Source: QYQD01 sp040754095
GTDB taxonomy: Bacteria > Desulfobacterota > QYQD01
DNA length: 64,000 nt
Direction of reading: 5' to 3'
Assembly: GCA_040754095.1 (NCBI GenBank)
Contig: JBFMFO010000013.1
Coordinates: 8,270-72,269, forward strand
The position numbers and the translations under genes are program-made. This document shows positions 17,498-26,051 of the stretch, piece by piece; the stretch's first letter is position 1; every line of letters starts with the position of its first letter. A model generated the notes under the pieces. The model had not been told where the DNA came from. It saw only the letters and a list, made by a program, of their open reading frames with translations, and ran no database searches.

Positions 17498-17775
17498 TTC
17501 TCGGTGAGGTTCCAGGGATTTTTCAACCAGATGTATTTGGCCCCTTTAAGTTCTTTGCACTCTGCTTCGGCCAATGCATCGGCCTTCATTTTTCGGATCT
17601 TATCAATCGCCTCCATGAGATGACGTTGGCCACCTGATCCCATATTCCGGACATACCACTCTCCTGGGCCGGTAGCAAAGAAATACCGGGATACCCCAGG
17701 GGGCAATATGTCTCCGACTCCTCTCTTGAGTTTGTCCCTTGGGCGGATGCGTCTCCCGCAAACACTGCACGGCAA
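17494..17775 (-). pseudogene. ISL3-family transposase remnant
   Basis: The last 45 residues of this 93-codon frame (EAIDKIRKMKADALAEAE, then ELKGAKYIWLKNPWNLTEN) match the middle of ISL3 transposases, where a 'LKNPxNLT' segment is typical. The frame then stops, so the DDE-containing C-terminal half is missing. The first half (PCSVCGRR, a possible zinc motif) fits less well and may be shifted or rearranged. No terminal inverted repeats were identified. About 240 bases without any other gene lie between this and the next CDS at 18019. Confidence 0.5.
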
Positions 17776-18018
17776 CTTATGCCCCTTTTTGGCTTCAACT
17801 TCATCCTCAGTTCGTTAACGAAAAAATTAGCCGAAACTACACAATGGTCCTTGCCTCCGAACGTAAAATGTATGATACTGTTAACAAACATGAGTCAACC
17901 GCCGTTCCGGGCATTCTCGCGAACCCTACAAACGGACTTGGCTCATATTCTTAAGAAGAGCCAAAAGATTCTCGTCTAAACCTATATAACAGGGGTATCC
18001 AATCCAAGGGAGGTAAGG

Positions 18019-18837
18019 ATGTCATTTATGCGTAAGTTCTTACTTATAACGATAAGCTTCCTTCTGGTAGAAATAGCAGCATCATGGCTGATGAATATAC
18101 CTTCTGCTGCTGCCTTACCGGTAACTCTCTCAAATGTTCCGGCCTACAATTGGTACCACGGCTGTGGGCCTACTGCCGCCGCCTCTGTTATCGGCTACTG
18201 GGACCTCCACGGCTATGACAACTTATTTGATGCCAGTGGATGGGATAGCGTCTGCCTCACGGGGGACGTCCAAAACCATATTTCCAGTCCGGCACACAAT
18301 GAAAAGTATGATCCGACGCCGGATAACACCAAGTTACCTGAACCGCCCGATACCAGTATAGCTGACTTCTTTCATACCTCGGAAGATCCTCTTGGCTACG
18401 GTTGGAGCTACCAGTCTTTCGCTGATGAAGCTTTTATCGGATACGCCGATTATCGTGGATATACTTTTGACGCCTGGTACGAGCCATATAGCAGCAATTC
18501 CACATGGGACAGTTTGATTGCTGAAATCGATGCCGAACGGCCTTTGATGTTCCTGGTCGATACTGACGGCAACGGAGGTACGGACCACTTCGTACCGGTA
18601 TTGGGATACGACCCGGACAATCTTTGTTATGGACTGTATACTACCTGGAGCGAAGATGAAAACCTTGTATGGAAACCCTTTCTTGGAGTTGGTAACTCGT
18701 GGGGAGTGGGATACGCCACGTTTATCCAACCTCTCGATCCTCCAGATGTACCGATCCCCGAGCCTTCAACCATACTTCTCTTAGCCGGCGGCTTGATTGG
18801 CCTCGTAATAAGAAGATGTATAACTCCTCGCTCCTAA
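18019..18837 (+). CDS. PEP-CTERM protein 3 with C39-like cysteine peptidase domain
   Basis: Exported 272-residue protein. After a signal peptide (residues about 1-32) comes a papain-like C39-type domain. The nucleophile region is YHGCGPTAAASVIGYW with Cys49, and the histidine region is GTDHFVPVLGYD near residue 195, followed by NSWG. The C-terminus is IPEPSTILLLAGGLIGLV plus a basic end, a PEP-CTERM variant. It is therefore a predicted surface-anchored peptidase. AGGGAGG precedes the ATG. No sigma-54 site was found upstream, unlike its neighbours; a TTGGCTC/GAGCCAA hairpin at 17938-17964 has no assigned role. Confidence 0.85.
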   Translation: MSFMRKFLLITISFLLVEIAASWLMNIPSAAALPVTLSNVPAYNWYHGCGPTAAASVIGYWDLHGYDNLFDASGWDSVCLTGDVQNHISSPAHNEKYDPTPDNTKLPEPPDTSIADFFHTSEDPLGYGWSYQSFADEAFIGYADYRGYTFDAWYEPYSSNSTWDSLIAEIDAERPLMFLVDTDGNGGTDHFVPVLGYDPDNLCYGLYTTWSEDENLVWKPFLGVGNSWGVGYATFIQPLDPPDVPIPEPSTILLLAGGLIGLVIRRCITPRS

Positions 18838-18890
18838 TTTACTAAGTTACACTAAACAACACAGTACAAGATGAAAATAAATTCCTAAAA

Positions 18891-18930
18891 GTGGAAAAAC
18901 TTTTCCTCTCAAACGGCAAACTTTTTCCAC
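18891..18930. promoter_or_regulatory. Putative activator site upstream of PEP-CTERM gene 4
   Basis: Inverted repeat GTGGAAAAA ... TTTTTCCAC with an internal TTTTCCTC. It lies about 55 bases before the -24 element and resembles the repeats at 15718, 50629 and 51797. Confidence 0.6.
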
Positions 18931-18982
18931 TTTTTATAAAAACTCATTTATGCATATATTTATAAAAACAACAAGTTAAAAC

Positions 18983-19000
18983 TATGGCATAGAATTTGCT
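18983..19000 (+). promoter_or_regulatory. Sigma-54 promoter of PEP-CTERM gene 4
   Basis: TATGGCATAGAATTTGCT has TGGCAT and TTGC at the spacing required for sigma-54. It lies 47-64 bases before the start codon. Confidence 0.75.
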
Positions 19001-19046
19001 CCTTTTGTAATAAGATACAATAATGGTCTTATATTTGGGGAGAGAA

Positions 19047-19787
19047 ATGAGGATGAAAACTTTAAAAAGTTTTTTTATATTTGTATGGATGGTTCCCGTT
19101 GCGCTGGTAAGTTTAGCTTTATCCCCGATACCTGTCCTGGCGCTGCCATTGACGATTGGACTTGACACCGAGTTTTCCGGCGCACAGGCTCCTTCTTCCC
19201 CATCCACTCCATGGCTCGCTGCGACTTTTACAGATCACACTGATGGTACGGTTGTATTGAAGATGGAGGCTACGAATCTGACCGGATCAGAATTTGTAAG
19301 TGATTGGTATCTCAATCTCGATCCTAATCTTGCTGTTACTTCCTTAACCTTTACTTACGACACATATCGCTCTAGCGTCCAGGCAACCTCGTTTTTGACC
19401 GGAAGTAACGCCTTTAAGGCAGATGGAGACGGGTATTTTGATATCAAATTCTCTTTTGATACAGCAAACGTATCTACTCGATTCGGTGAGGATGATTATT
19501 CGGTTTACGTAATTTCAGGAATCCCAGGACTTACCGCTTCATCCTTCAATTTTTATAGTGCTCCAGGAGGCGGCAACGGTAGCTATAGATCAGCAGCCCA
19601 CGTCCAAGGCATTGATGACCCAAATTCTCCAGGGATAGACACTGATGGAAGCGGCTGGATCGGGGATGGAGATACAGGTGGTGGGAATCCTCCGGTTCCT
19701 GAGCCCGCTACGATGCTTCTCGTCGGCTCCGGTTTGGTTGGTCTGGCAGGAATCAGGCGAAAAAAGTTCTTTAAAAAAATACCGTAA
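19047..19787 (+). CDS. PEP-CTERM protein 4
   Basis: Exported protein of about 246 residues. Signal peptide: KTLKSFFIFVWMVPVALVSL with cleavage near residue 36. The mature part is a beta-rich region without a recognised name (ATFTDHTDGTVVLKMEATN is typical of PEP-CTERM proteins of unknown function). A Gly/Asp-rich linker comes before VPEPATMLLVGSGLVGLAG and a KKFFKK end. GGGGAG lies four bases before the ATG at 19047; 19053 is an alternative start. Confidence 0.85.
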   Translation: MRMKTLKSFFIFVWMVPVALVSLALSPIPVLALPLTIGLDTEFSGAQAPSSPSTPWLAATFTDHTDGTVVLKMEATNLTGSEFVSDWYLNLDPNLAVTSLTFTYDTYRSSVQATSFLTGSNAFKADGDGYFDIKFSFDTANVSTRFGEDDYSVYVISGIPGLTASSFNFYSAPGGGNGSYRSAAHVQGIDDPNSPGIDTDGSGWIGDGDTGGGNPPVPEPATMLLVGSGLVGLAGIRRKKFFKKIP

Positions 19788-19789
19788 TC

Positions 19790-21571
19790 TCACTGGGTCA
19801 GGCTCTCTATCCCTAATTTCTCAAGTGTCTCCTTTTTGGGAATACCATTATTGTCCCAGCCGCGCAGTTCATAGTATCTATCCAGGCACCGCTCCTTATC
19901 TTCCTCACTAACAAACGCCGTACAGCCCTTGGCCACCCCAGAAGGCAGGGGTTCATTCATGGCCCTGGCCGGGAGGCCATCGTCCTTGCGCGTTATCCCT
20001 TCCCCACAATTAAAGCTTCGAATAAGAGTGAATATCCTGTTTCCTATCTCCTGAATCTTCTTTTCATCTATTTCCAGGCCAGTTACGGCCTTAAAATAAT
20101 TAAGACACATCCCTTGTGTAATCGTGTACAGGGCAAAAGCACATATTATGTAGTTGTCTTTCGCAGTACTCTTGTTTTGGGTCTCTACCAGCTCTTTGAC
20201 AACCCCCAGGACCGGCTTATCAGGTGGACTATGCTCCGCAAGGCCATCGCGTAAGTGGCTGGCCCCGATATCAGCGGTCATATAGGCCAGCCCCTGGCCC
20301 AATTGTCCCCGTGTATTCCAGGCCGGCATCTCAAGGCCTTTTACATGCATGGCAAAATCACGGGAACCGTGCCCCCACATCCCGGCTAATCTTTTGGCGC
20401 CAAGCCCCAACTGCCCGCCTACGCCCCTGCGATAGGCGATCTCCTCAATCAACGACAAAAGCCTCGTTTCATCGCCGAACCTAATTTTCTCTTCTATTAT
20501 CCCTTTTTCCGAGCATTCCATGGCAAAGGCGATGACATTGCCGGTTGATATCGTGTCCAGGCCGTAGAGGTCACATAGCTCATTGGCCTTGACCACGGTC
20601 TCATATCTTTTCAGGCCGCAGTTCGCCCCCAGCATAGCCAGGGTCTCATACTCCGGCCGGTCTTTGCCTTGAGAGGTAAGGATACCGCCGCAGGCAATCG
20701 GACAGGGACAGCAGGGATTGAATCTGACCTTATTCTCCCGGTGGATGGTCTCTCCATCCATTCCCTTATAGTATTCCCATTCACCTTTTTGAAAATTGAG
20801 GACCGGTAACCGGTCTTTCCTGTGGGAATATTCCAATACTGATGAGGTGCCGTAAAGATAAAAGCCGGCCTTATCTTTACGCCTCTGTGCTGCGGCCTTA
20901 ACAGCCCTTTGATTTAATTCCTTTATCTTTTTAGCATCATGAACCGGGATAGCCAGCGTACCGTTTACCGCTACCGCCTTAAGGTTTTTCGCCCCAAAGA
21001 CCGCTCCTGTTCCCCCCCGGCCAGCGGCACGGCGACTGTCACTAATCAGACAGGAGAAAAGCACCCTGTTTTCTCCGGCCGCACCGATAGAAACTACCTT
21101 CGTATCCTTGCCTTCCACTGACTTTATGATCTCTTCTGTTTCAGCCGTGGTCCTTCTCCACAGGTGCGTGGCGTTCTTTATCTCAGCGCGGCCATTGGTT
21201 ATAGAGAGGTAACCCGGCTCCTTGGCCTTGCCTTCTATGATCGCCAGATCAAACCCACAACGTTTAAGACCGGGGCCAAACATGCCTCCGCAATAGCTAT
21301 CCAGAAATATGCCGGTAAGGGGAGACTTGGTAATAACCGCAAAACGGCCACTGGATAGAATTGCCGTACCCTGAAAAGGCCCTGTAGCCAGTACAACTCT
21401 ATTTTCAGGAGAAAGGGGATCGATGCCCTTTTTAAGGCCTTTTATAAAGTAGTAGGCCCCAATACCCTTGGCGCCAAGGTATTTGGTGATAATCTCCTCA
21501 GGTATCTCTTCTGTCTCGGTTTTCCCACTGGTAAGATTTATCCTAAGAAGCTTCTTCCAATAACCGGTCAT
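19790..21571 (-). CDS. Aldehyde:ferredoxin oxidoreductase (tungsten-type AOR family)
   Basis: AOR-family enzymes oxidise aldehydes to acids with ferredoxin as partner, using a tungsto- or molybdo-bispyranopterin and one 4Fe-4S cluster. The N-terminal domain begins GYWKKLLRINLTSG. The cluster cysteines are visible as CPCPIACGG (CxxCxxxC overall) near residue 298 plus the late FNCGEGITRKDDGLP. The pterin-binding domain is otherwise complete at 593 residues. Start chosen at 21571, where family similarity begins; 14 extra residues are possible. It converges on PEP-CTERM gene 4 with a two-base gap. mogA, for cofactor synthesis, is at 43391. Confidence 0.92.
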   Translation of the reverse strand: MTGYWKKLLRINLTSGKTETEEIPEEIITKYLGAKGIGAYYFIKGLKKGIDPLSPENRVVLATGPFQGTAILSSGRFAVITKSPLTGIFLDSYCGGMFGPGLKRCGFDLAIIEGKAKEPGYLSITNGRAEIKNATHLWRRTTAETEEIIKSVEGKDTKVVSIGAAGENRVLFSCLISDSRRAAGRGGTGAVFGAKNLKAVAVNGTLAIPVHDAKKIKELNQRAVKAAAQRRKDKAGFYLYGTSSVLEYSHRKDRLPVLNFQKGEWEYYKGMDGETIHRENKVRFNPCCPCPIACGGILTSQGKDRPEYETLAMLGANCGLKRYETVVKANELCDLYGLDTISTGNVIAFAMECSEKGIIEEKIRFGDETRLLSLIEEIAYRRGVGGQLGLGAKRLAGMWGHGSRDFAMHVKGLEMPAWNTRGQLGQGLAYMTADIGASHLRDGLAEHSPPDKPVLGVVKELVETQNKSTAKDNYIICAFALYTITQGMCLNYFKAVTGLEIDEKKIQEIGNRIFTLIRSFNCGEGITRKDDGLPARAMNEPLPSGVAKGCTAFVSEEDKERCLDRYYELRGWDNNGIPKKETLEKLGIESLTQ

Positions 21572-21607
21572 TTCGTCCCATCCTGCCCTGCTAAAAATCA
21601 ATCCAGT

Positions 21608-21760
21608 TTTCATCCGGAAACTACTGTTTCCGGCTTCACGCTTTCAGCCATCAGCTGTCAGCCGTCAGCAAAAAAGTAGGACAAACATCATGTTAAGCTG
21701 AATGCTGATAGCTGAGTGCTGACTGCTCCATCCGGAAAACTTGGTTTTCCGGATGAAAAC
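21608..21760. repeat. Composite heptamer repeat (GCTGANN family), full form
   Basis: Nearly the same architecture as 4965-5118: CATCCGGAAACT/GTTTCCGG hairpin, TCAGCNN array, core GACAAACATCATGTTAAGC (21680-21698), GCTGANN array, and a CATCCGGAAAAC/GTTTTCCGGATG hairpin. It separates the oxidoreductase from the 35-aa gene. Confidence 0.87.
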
Positions 21761-21809
21761 CAATTCATTTCTTATTTCTGCGGACCGCAGAGTGAGGTCT
21801 TTTAGTTGC

Positions 21810-21917
21810 TCAGGTAGGACAACTGAAGGAGGTTGGCGGTTTTAGGCGCGGCACTACCCACTTAAACAGCGCCACAAAAAAGGCTATGACCAGTATTATA
21901 ATCAGCACATCTTCCAT
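21810..21917 (-). CDS. Small membrane protein, 35 aa, function unknown
   Basis: ATG at 21917, preceded by GGAG five bases upstream, and TGA at 21810. The product is one hydrophobic helix (MEDVLIIILVIAFFVALFKW) with a short basic tail that contains a single cysteine. Supporting evidence is the ribosome site, the clear transmembrane pattern and the position in front of the oxidoreductase on the same strand, although a repeat lies between them. Family not recognised; too short for firm proof. Confidence 0.55.
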   Translation of the reverse strand: MEDVLIIILVIAFFVALFKWVVPRLKPPTSFSCPT

Positions 21918-22003
21918 GTCGTCTCCATTTCATTAACACCCCAATAATGTACCCCAAAACAATTCCTGTCAAGTTTGTACTTAGTGGACTTTCCCCACAT
22001 GTT

Positions 22004-22176
22004 ATGGAAGCCATTGTTCCTGAGCGTAACTTGCTGGAGCAGTGGGGTACCCTTCGAAGACGAGCAGGAAGGGGAAAGCCAGCCCGTTAGAGGCTGGAAG
22101 GGGCAAGCCTTCCCCGCCTGCGAGTCCCGAAAGGGTCACTGCGGAAGTCGTGAAGCGAAGGAATTACGGCTTCCAT
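22004..22176. repeat. Structured palindromic element, copy 1
   Basis: Folds as one long imperfect hairpin: outer stem ATGGAAGCC/GGCTTCCAT, then CAGTG/CACTG, an ACCCTTCG/CGAAAGGGT-type stem, GCAGG/CCTGC and GGGG/CCCC. Copy 1 also has an extra hairpin at the tip (CCAGCC/GGCTGG). The core is nearly the same as copy 2 at 56501-56650, but the outermost stem differs in sequence. It fills the gap between the 35-aa gene and the TPR gene. Confidence 0.8.
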
Positions 22177-22224
22177 ACACATTTGGAACACTAATAACAT
22201 ATGAAGATGTGGCTCCGGCAATCT

Positions 22225-25197
22225 TTACCTCCGGGGAATAATGCTGAAGATTCTCCCTTTATCGTGCGCTCTTTTCTGAATCAAATAATCTCCATACAGG
22301 TCCAGGCGGATTCGTTCCAACCCGGGGAGGAGTTTTTCTGGGAACCTCTTCTTTTCAATCTCGCTGGAAATTTTTTCATAGAACCGATAGACAGAACCCT
22401 TAGACCTTTTGGAAACAAAGCGGACCAGTTTGTCCTTTATCTCCTGATCCTCTTCGTTCTCCGCCAGTTGTTTAAGTTTCTCTTCAATTACGTCATCGAC
22501 ATGGGGAACAAGAAGAGTTTTTAAAAGGACCAGGGCCTCATCGCCTCGCCCCCAATCAAAAAATAGTCGTATCTTTTCACCCTGGTAAAGGGCATTATCG
22601 GGATCGATGGCCAGGAGCTTATCATACCGGGCCAGGGCCTTGGAAAAGGCAAACTTCCGGGCGTAAAGCCGGGCCAGCTTGAGCACCCCCCTCTCATTAT
22701 CCGGATATTTCTCCACCCGGTCTTCATATTCCTTTAGCGCTCTATCTACATCCACATGCTCCAGGGCTTGGGCCAAGAACCATCCGGACAGGAAGTGTTC
22801 GGGATTATTCTCTTTGATCTTCCGGTACAGGGCCACCTTTTCCGGCCAGTCAAGGAGTTCACTTTTAAAGAAATCATCATTCCAAAAGATATCAGGACGG
22901 CGCCGGCATAGCCTTTCGATCTCCAGATCAATAGCCTCCAAAAACAAAAATATGTCGTCCCCGGCTTCGACCAGAGATTTTTTAAGTCCGGTTAATACCG
23001 GCGCTGAGTATGGCCTTTCCTGTAACGCCGCATTACAAACGGCCACGGCCTGCGGAAATCGTTCGCTTCTATAGTAAATTTCGGCCAGCCCGTTCCGCGC
23101 CTCTCCGGCCGTATCGCCCCGGCTAAACATTGATTGATAGATACCCACGGCCTCGTCCCATTTTTTGCGCTCCATGAGTATTCGGGCCAGCAGAAGACGA
23201 TCCCCGTCGCTGCCGCTGTGAGAGGCAAGATAACTCTTTAGAAGCTCCTCAGCCGCTTTGTACTCATTATCTCGCAGATGGAGAAGGACCAGACCCCGAA
23301 TCCCCGCCGCCGAACCCGGATCTTTTAAGATCATCTTCTGATATTCCGCCCGGGCATAATCCGTACGTCCCTCATCGATATAAAGTTCTGCCAGTCCGCC
23401 GCAGGCGGCTTCGAGGTCCGGGCAGCGTTTTAAAATGTCGGAATACATCGTCCGACTTCTATAGTAGTTACCGGAGAGCCTTGCCAGACGGGCGAGATCA
23501 AGCAGGACCTCCTGCGAGTCATGATTTTCGTGCAGCAGACGGGCATAACATTCACCGGCCTCTTCATAATCCTTCAGGCCCTCATAAGTGCGGGCCAGGC
23601 CAAACTTTGCATCCTTATCATCGGGATAGGCAGCCAGTATCTTTTTATATGCATCCAGGGCTAAATCCAGTTCACCCCTTACCTCATGTGTCCTTACCAG
23701 TCCTTTCAGCGCCTCCAGGTTCTTACCATCATCCGCCAGAACAGAGCGAAATAATTTCTGGGCGGCAGACGTCCGGGCCTGTTCAATAAGGAGATGGGAC
23801 AAGGCCAGCTTTGCCGATGTCAGTTCAGGATAAACCTCAATCGCCGTCTGCCAGGCCCGGATAGCCTCACCTACCCTGCCCAATGTCTGTAATATTGCGG
23901 CCCTCTTCACTAGGGCCTCTTTATTCTCAGGCTCAAGGGATAGAACATCCTCAAGGGGCTTAAGGGCCTTTTCCTGTTCACCCTTTTTCAGCCATATATC
24001 AGCCAGATCAATTTTAAGGCCTGTTTTCTGGGGGTACTCCTGGCTTAGTTTCTCATATATGGCCGAGGCCTCTGTATATTCCTTGGTCTTCAAATAAATC
24101 CCGGCCAGTGCTTTGCGGGCCTCTTCGTCCTTTGGGGCAAGGGACAGGTAGGTCTTATACTGTTCTATAGCTGCCGGGTATTGTCCGCTGGCAGAAAGGG
24201 CTTGAGCAAGTACAACCATCCCCTCTCTGTGTTTCGGTTCAATCTTTAACAGGGTCTGGAGGCTGGCTGCGGCATTCTTGTAAAACCCGAGTTCACTTTC
24301 AATCTGCCCTATCTTAAAAAGGAGCTTACTGTCATTTCGATTTTTGGTCAGCGCCTCTTTCAGATGAGGCAGCGCCTCTTTCTTCTTCTCTTTCTTAAGA
24401 TAAAGCTGGGCGATCTTCTCATGGCCCGCCGGATTATCCGGATAATTTCTCAGAAATCCGGCAAGCATATCTATGGCCTCTGCATCACGACCGGCGCTTA
24501 TAAGAGAGTCCACATAACGGTGAATAAAAACCGGATCGTTACCTTTAAGGCCGGTCAGCCTTTGGTAATAGGCCACGGCTTCGCCGGATTTTCCCAGGTT
24601 ATCCAGACAGATAGCCATCTTATAAATCAGATCCACGTCCCGGGGGCTTAAACTCAAGGCCTTAAGCAGATAATTAGACGCCTCTGAACAGCTCTTAAGC
24701 TTAAGATAGGCCTCTCCCAGACCCTTTAAGGCGGAAAAATTTGTGGGTTCCTTTAAAAGTATCTGTTCATAAAGTTTAATAGCCCTTTTTTCATTCTCGT
24801 GGGCAGCCAAGAGTTCGGCCAGAGGAAGCATGGCATCGGTGCGGTCAGGCTTTGACTCTAAAAAAATCTCCAGGGCCTCTATGGCCTCTGTATCTTTACC
24901 CATGTATCTCAATATCTGGGCCATCTCAAGGCGGGCGTCATCCAGGGTAGGCTTGATTTGCAATACTTCCCTGTACAGAACCAGGGCTACGTCATATTTC
25001 TTCTGGCGGGTAAATTTACGCGCCAGATCCCATTTGCTTTTCCATCGCGGCGTCTCTTCCTGTTTCATAATTATTCTTGTGCCCGGAACCGCAGGCGGAG
25101 AAGAGGCCTTATTACCCGACACCTTGTCGGCTGGCGTTACATCCGCAACCCCCATCAGGAAAAACCAGATCAGAAGGACGCAAGCTTTTCTTATCAT
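22225..25197 (-). CDS. Large exported tetratricopeptide-repeat protein
   Basis: A 990-residue protein has an N-terminal signal peptide (about residues 1-23) and then an almost continuous array of about 20 or more TPR units from residue 50 to 900 (for example EALEIFLESKPDRTDAMLPL and LYREVLQIKPTLDDARLEMA). TPR arrays are protein-binding scaffolds; no enzymatic domain is visible. It starts inside the last four bases of oppC, so it looks like the last gene of an oppA-oppB-oppC transcription unit. An association with the transporter or with surface assembly is possible but unproven. Confidence 0.85.
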   Translation of the reverse strand: MIRKACVLLIWFFLMGVADVTPADKVSGNKASSPPAVPGTRIIMKQEETPRWKSKWDLARKFTRQKKYDVALVLYREVLQIKPTLDDARLEMAQILRYMGKDTEAIEALEIFLESKPDRTDAMLPLAELLAAHENEKRAIKLYEQILLKEPTNFSALKGLGEAYLKLKSCSEASNYLLKALSLSPRDVDLIYKMAICLDNLGKSGEAVAYYQRLTGLKGNDPVFIHRYVDSLISAGRDAEAIDMLAGFLRNYPDNPAGHEKIAQLYLKKEKKKEALPHLKEALTKNRNDSKLLFKIGQIESELGFYKNAAASLQTLLKIEPKHREGMVVLAQALSASGQYPAAIEQYKTYLSLAPKDEEARKALAGIYLKTKEYTEASAIYEKLSQEYPQKTGLKIDLADIWLKKGEQEKALKPLEDVLSLEPENKEALVKRAAILQTLGRVGEAIRAWQTAIEVYPELTSAKLALSHLLIEQARTSAAQKLFRSVLADDGKNLEALKGLVRTHEVRGELDLALDAYKKILAAYPDDKDAKFGLARTYEGLKDYEEAGECYARLLHENHDSQEVLLDLARLARLSGNYYRSRTMYSDILKRCPDLEAACGGLAELYIDEGRTDYARAEYQKMILKDPGSAAGIRGLVLLHLRDNEYKAAEELLKSYLASHSGSDGDRLLLARILMERKKWDEAVGIYQSMFSRGDTAGEARNGLAEIYYRSERFPQAVAVCNAALQERPYSAPVLTGLKKSLVEAGDDIFLFLEAIDLEIERLCRRRPDIFWNDDFFKSELLDWPEKVALYRKIKENNPEHFLSGWFLAQALEHVDVDRALKEYEDRVEKYPDNERGVLKLARLYARKFAFSKALARYDKLLAIDPDNALYQGEKIRLFFDWGRGDEALVLLKTLLVPHVDDVIEEKLKQLAENEEDQEIKDKLVRFVSKRSKGSVYRFYEKISSEIEKKRFPEKLLPGLERIRLDLYGDYLIQKRAHDKGRIFSIIPRR

Positions 25198-26048
25198 CCT
25201 TTTCCATCCCTCAGCCGTGGATCGATAGCATCCCTTATACCTTCACCAAGGAGGTTATAGCCGAGCACAGTAATAAGTATAGCCATACCCGGATAAAAAG
25301 AAAGCCACCAGGCTACTTCAATACTGTCCTTGCCCGCGGTGAGGATATTACCCCAACTCGGCGTAGGCGGCTGGACACCAATACCCAAAAAACTCAGGGC
25401 AGATTCGGTCAGTATGGCCGCAGCTACGCCCAGAGTAGCGGAGACCAGCACCGGGGCCATGGCATTCGGTATAATATGCCTCCATATTATGCGGGTATGG
25501 CTGGCTCCCAAGGCCCGGGCCGCCAGGACATAGTCCCTCTCCTTTATGGACAGTATCTCCGCCCGAATCAACCGGGCCATTCCCATCCATCCCGTTGCCC
25601 CGATGACCACCATGATATTCCAGATGCTGGGCTCAAGCAAGGCCACGACCGCCAGGATCAAAAAAAACGTCGGGAAACAGAGCATGATATCTACAAAACG
25701 CATAATAACCGTATCCACATAACCGCCGTAGTAACCGGCCATAGCCCCTAAAAAGACACCGATAACCATAGCAATACCCACGGCTACAAACCCTACCATA
25801 AGGGATATGCGCCCTCCCCAGATAATCCGGCTGAGGACATCGCGGCCCAACTGATCAGTGCCAAGGAGATGTTCATGACCGGGTGGTTCCAGGATAGATT
25901 TGATATCAATATAGCTTGGATCATAAGGAGAAAGTACAGGCGCCGCCAGAGAAACGATAAAAAGAAGCCATACAACCCCCGCCCCTATTAATCCCAGGCG
26001 ATGGCGTCTGAAACGTTGCCAGAATTCTTTAACCAAGGCCCTTGTCAT
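25194..26048 (-). CDS. Oligopeptide/dipeptide ABC transporter permease OppC/DppC
   Basis: Inner-membrane permease of 284 residues with about six spans. The N-terminal OppC_N segment (FWQRFRRHRLGLIGAGVVWL) is followed by the GTDQLGRDVLSRIIWGGRIS region. The EAA loop appears as RALGASHTRIIWRHIIPNA. It is three bases from oppB and overlaps the TPR gene by four bases. With oppB, oppA and the divergent oppD-oppF it completes a peptide (or nickel/opine-like) importer. Confidence 0.93.
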   Translation of the reverse strand: MTRALVKEFWQRFRRHRLGLIGAGVVWLLFIVSLAAPVLSPYDPSYIDIKSILEPPGHEHLLGTDQLGRDVLSRIIWGGRISLMVGFVAVGIAMVIGVFLGAMAGYYGGYVDTVIMRFVDIMLCFPTFFLILAVVALLEPSIWNIMVVIGATGWMGMARLIRAEILSIKERDYVLAARALGASHTRIIWRHIIPNAMAPVLVSATLGVAAAILTESALSFLGIGVQPPTPSWGNILTAGKDSIEVAWWLSFYPGMAILITVLGYNLLGEGIRDAIDPRLRDGKG

Positions 26049-26051
26049 TAA

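Noticed and set aside
22004..22176. Riboswitch for molybdenum/tungsten cofactor in front of the aldehyde oxidoreductase
   Set aside because: The copy beside the oxidoreductase is in the opposite orientation to that gene, while the second copy is in the same orientation as its neighbour, and I could not match either to the Moco RNA consensus.
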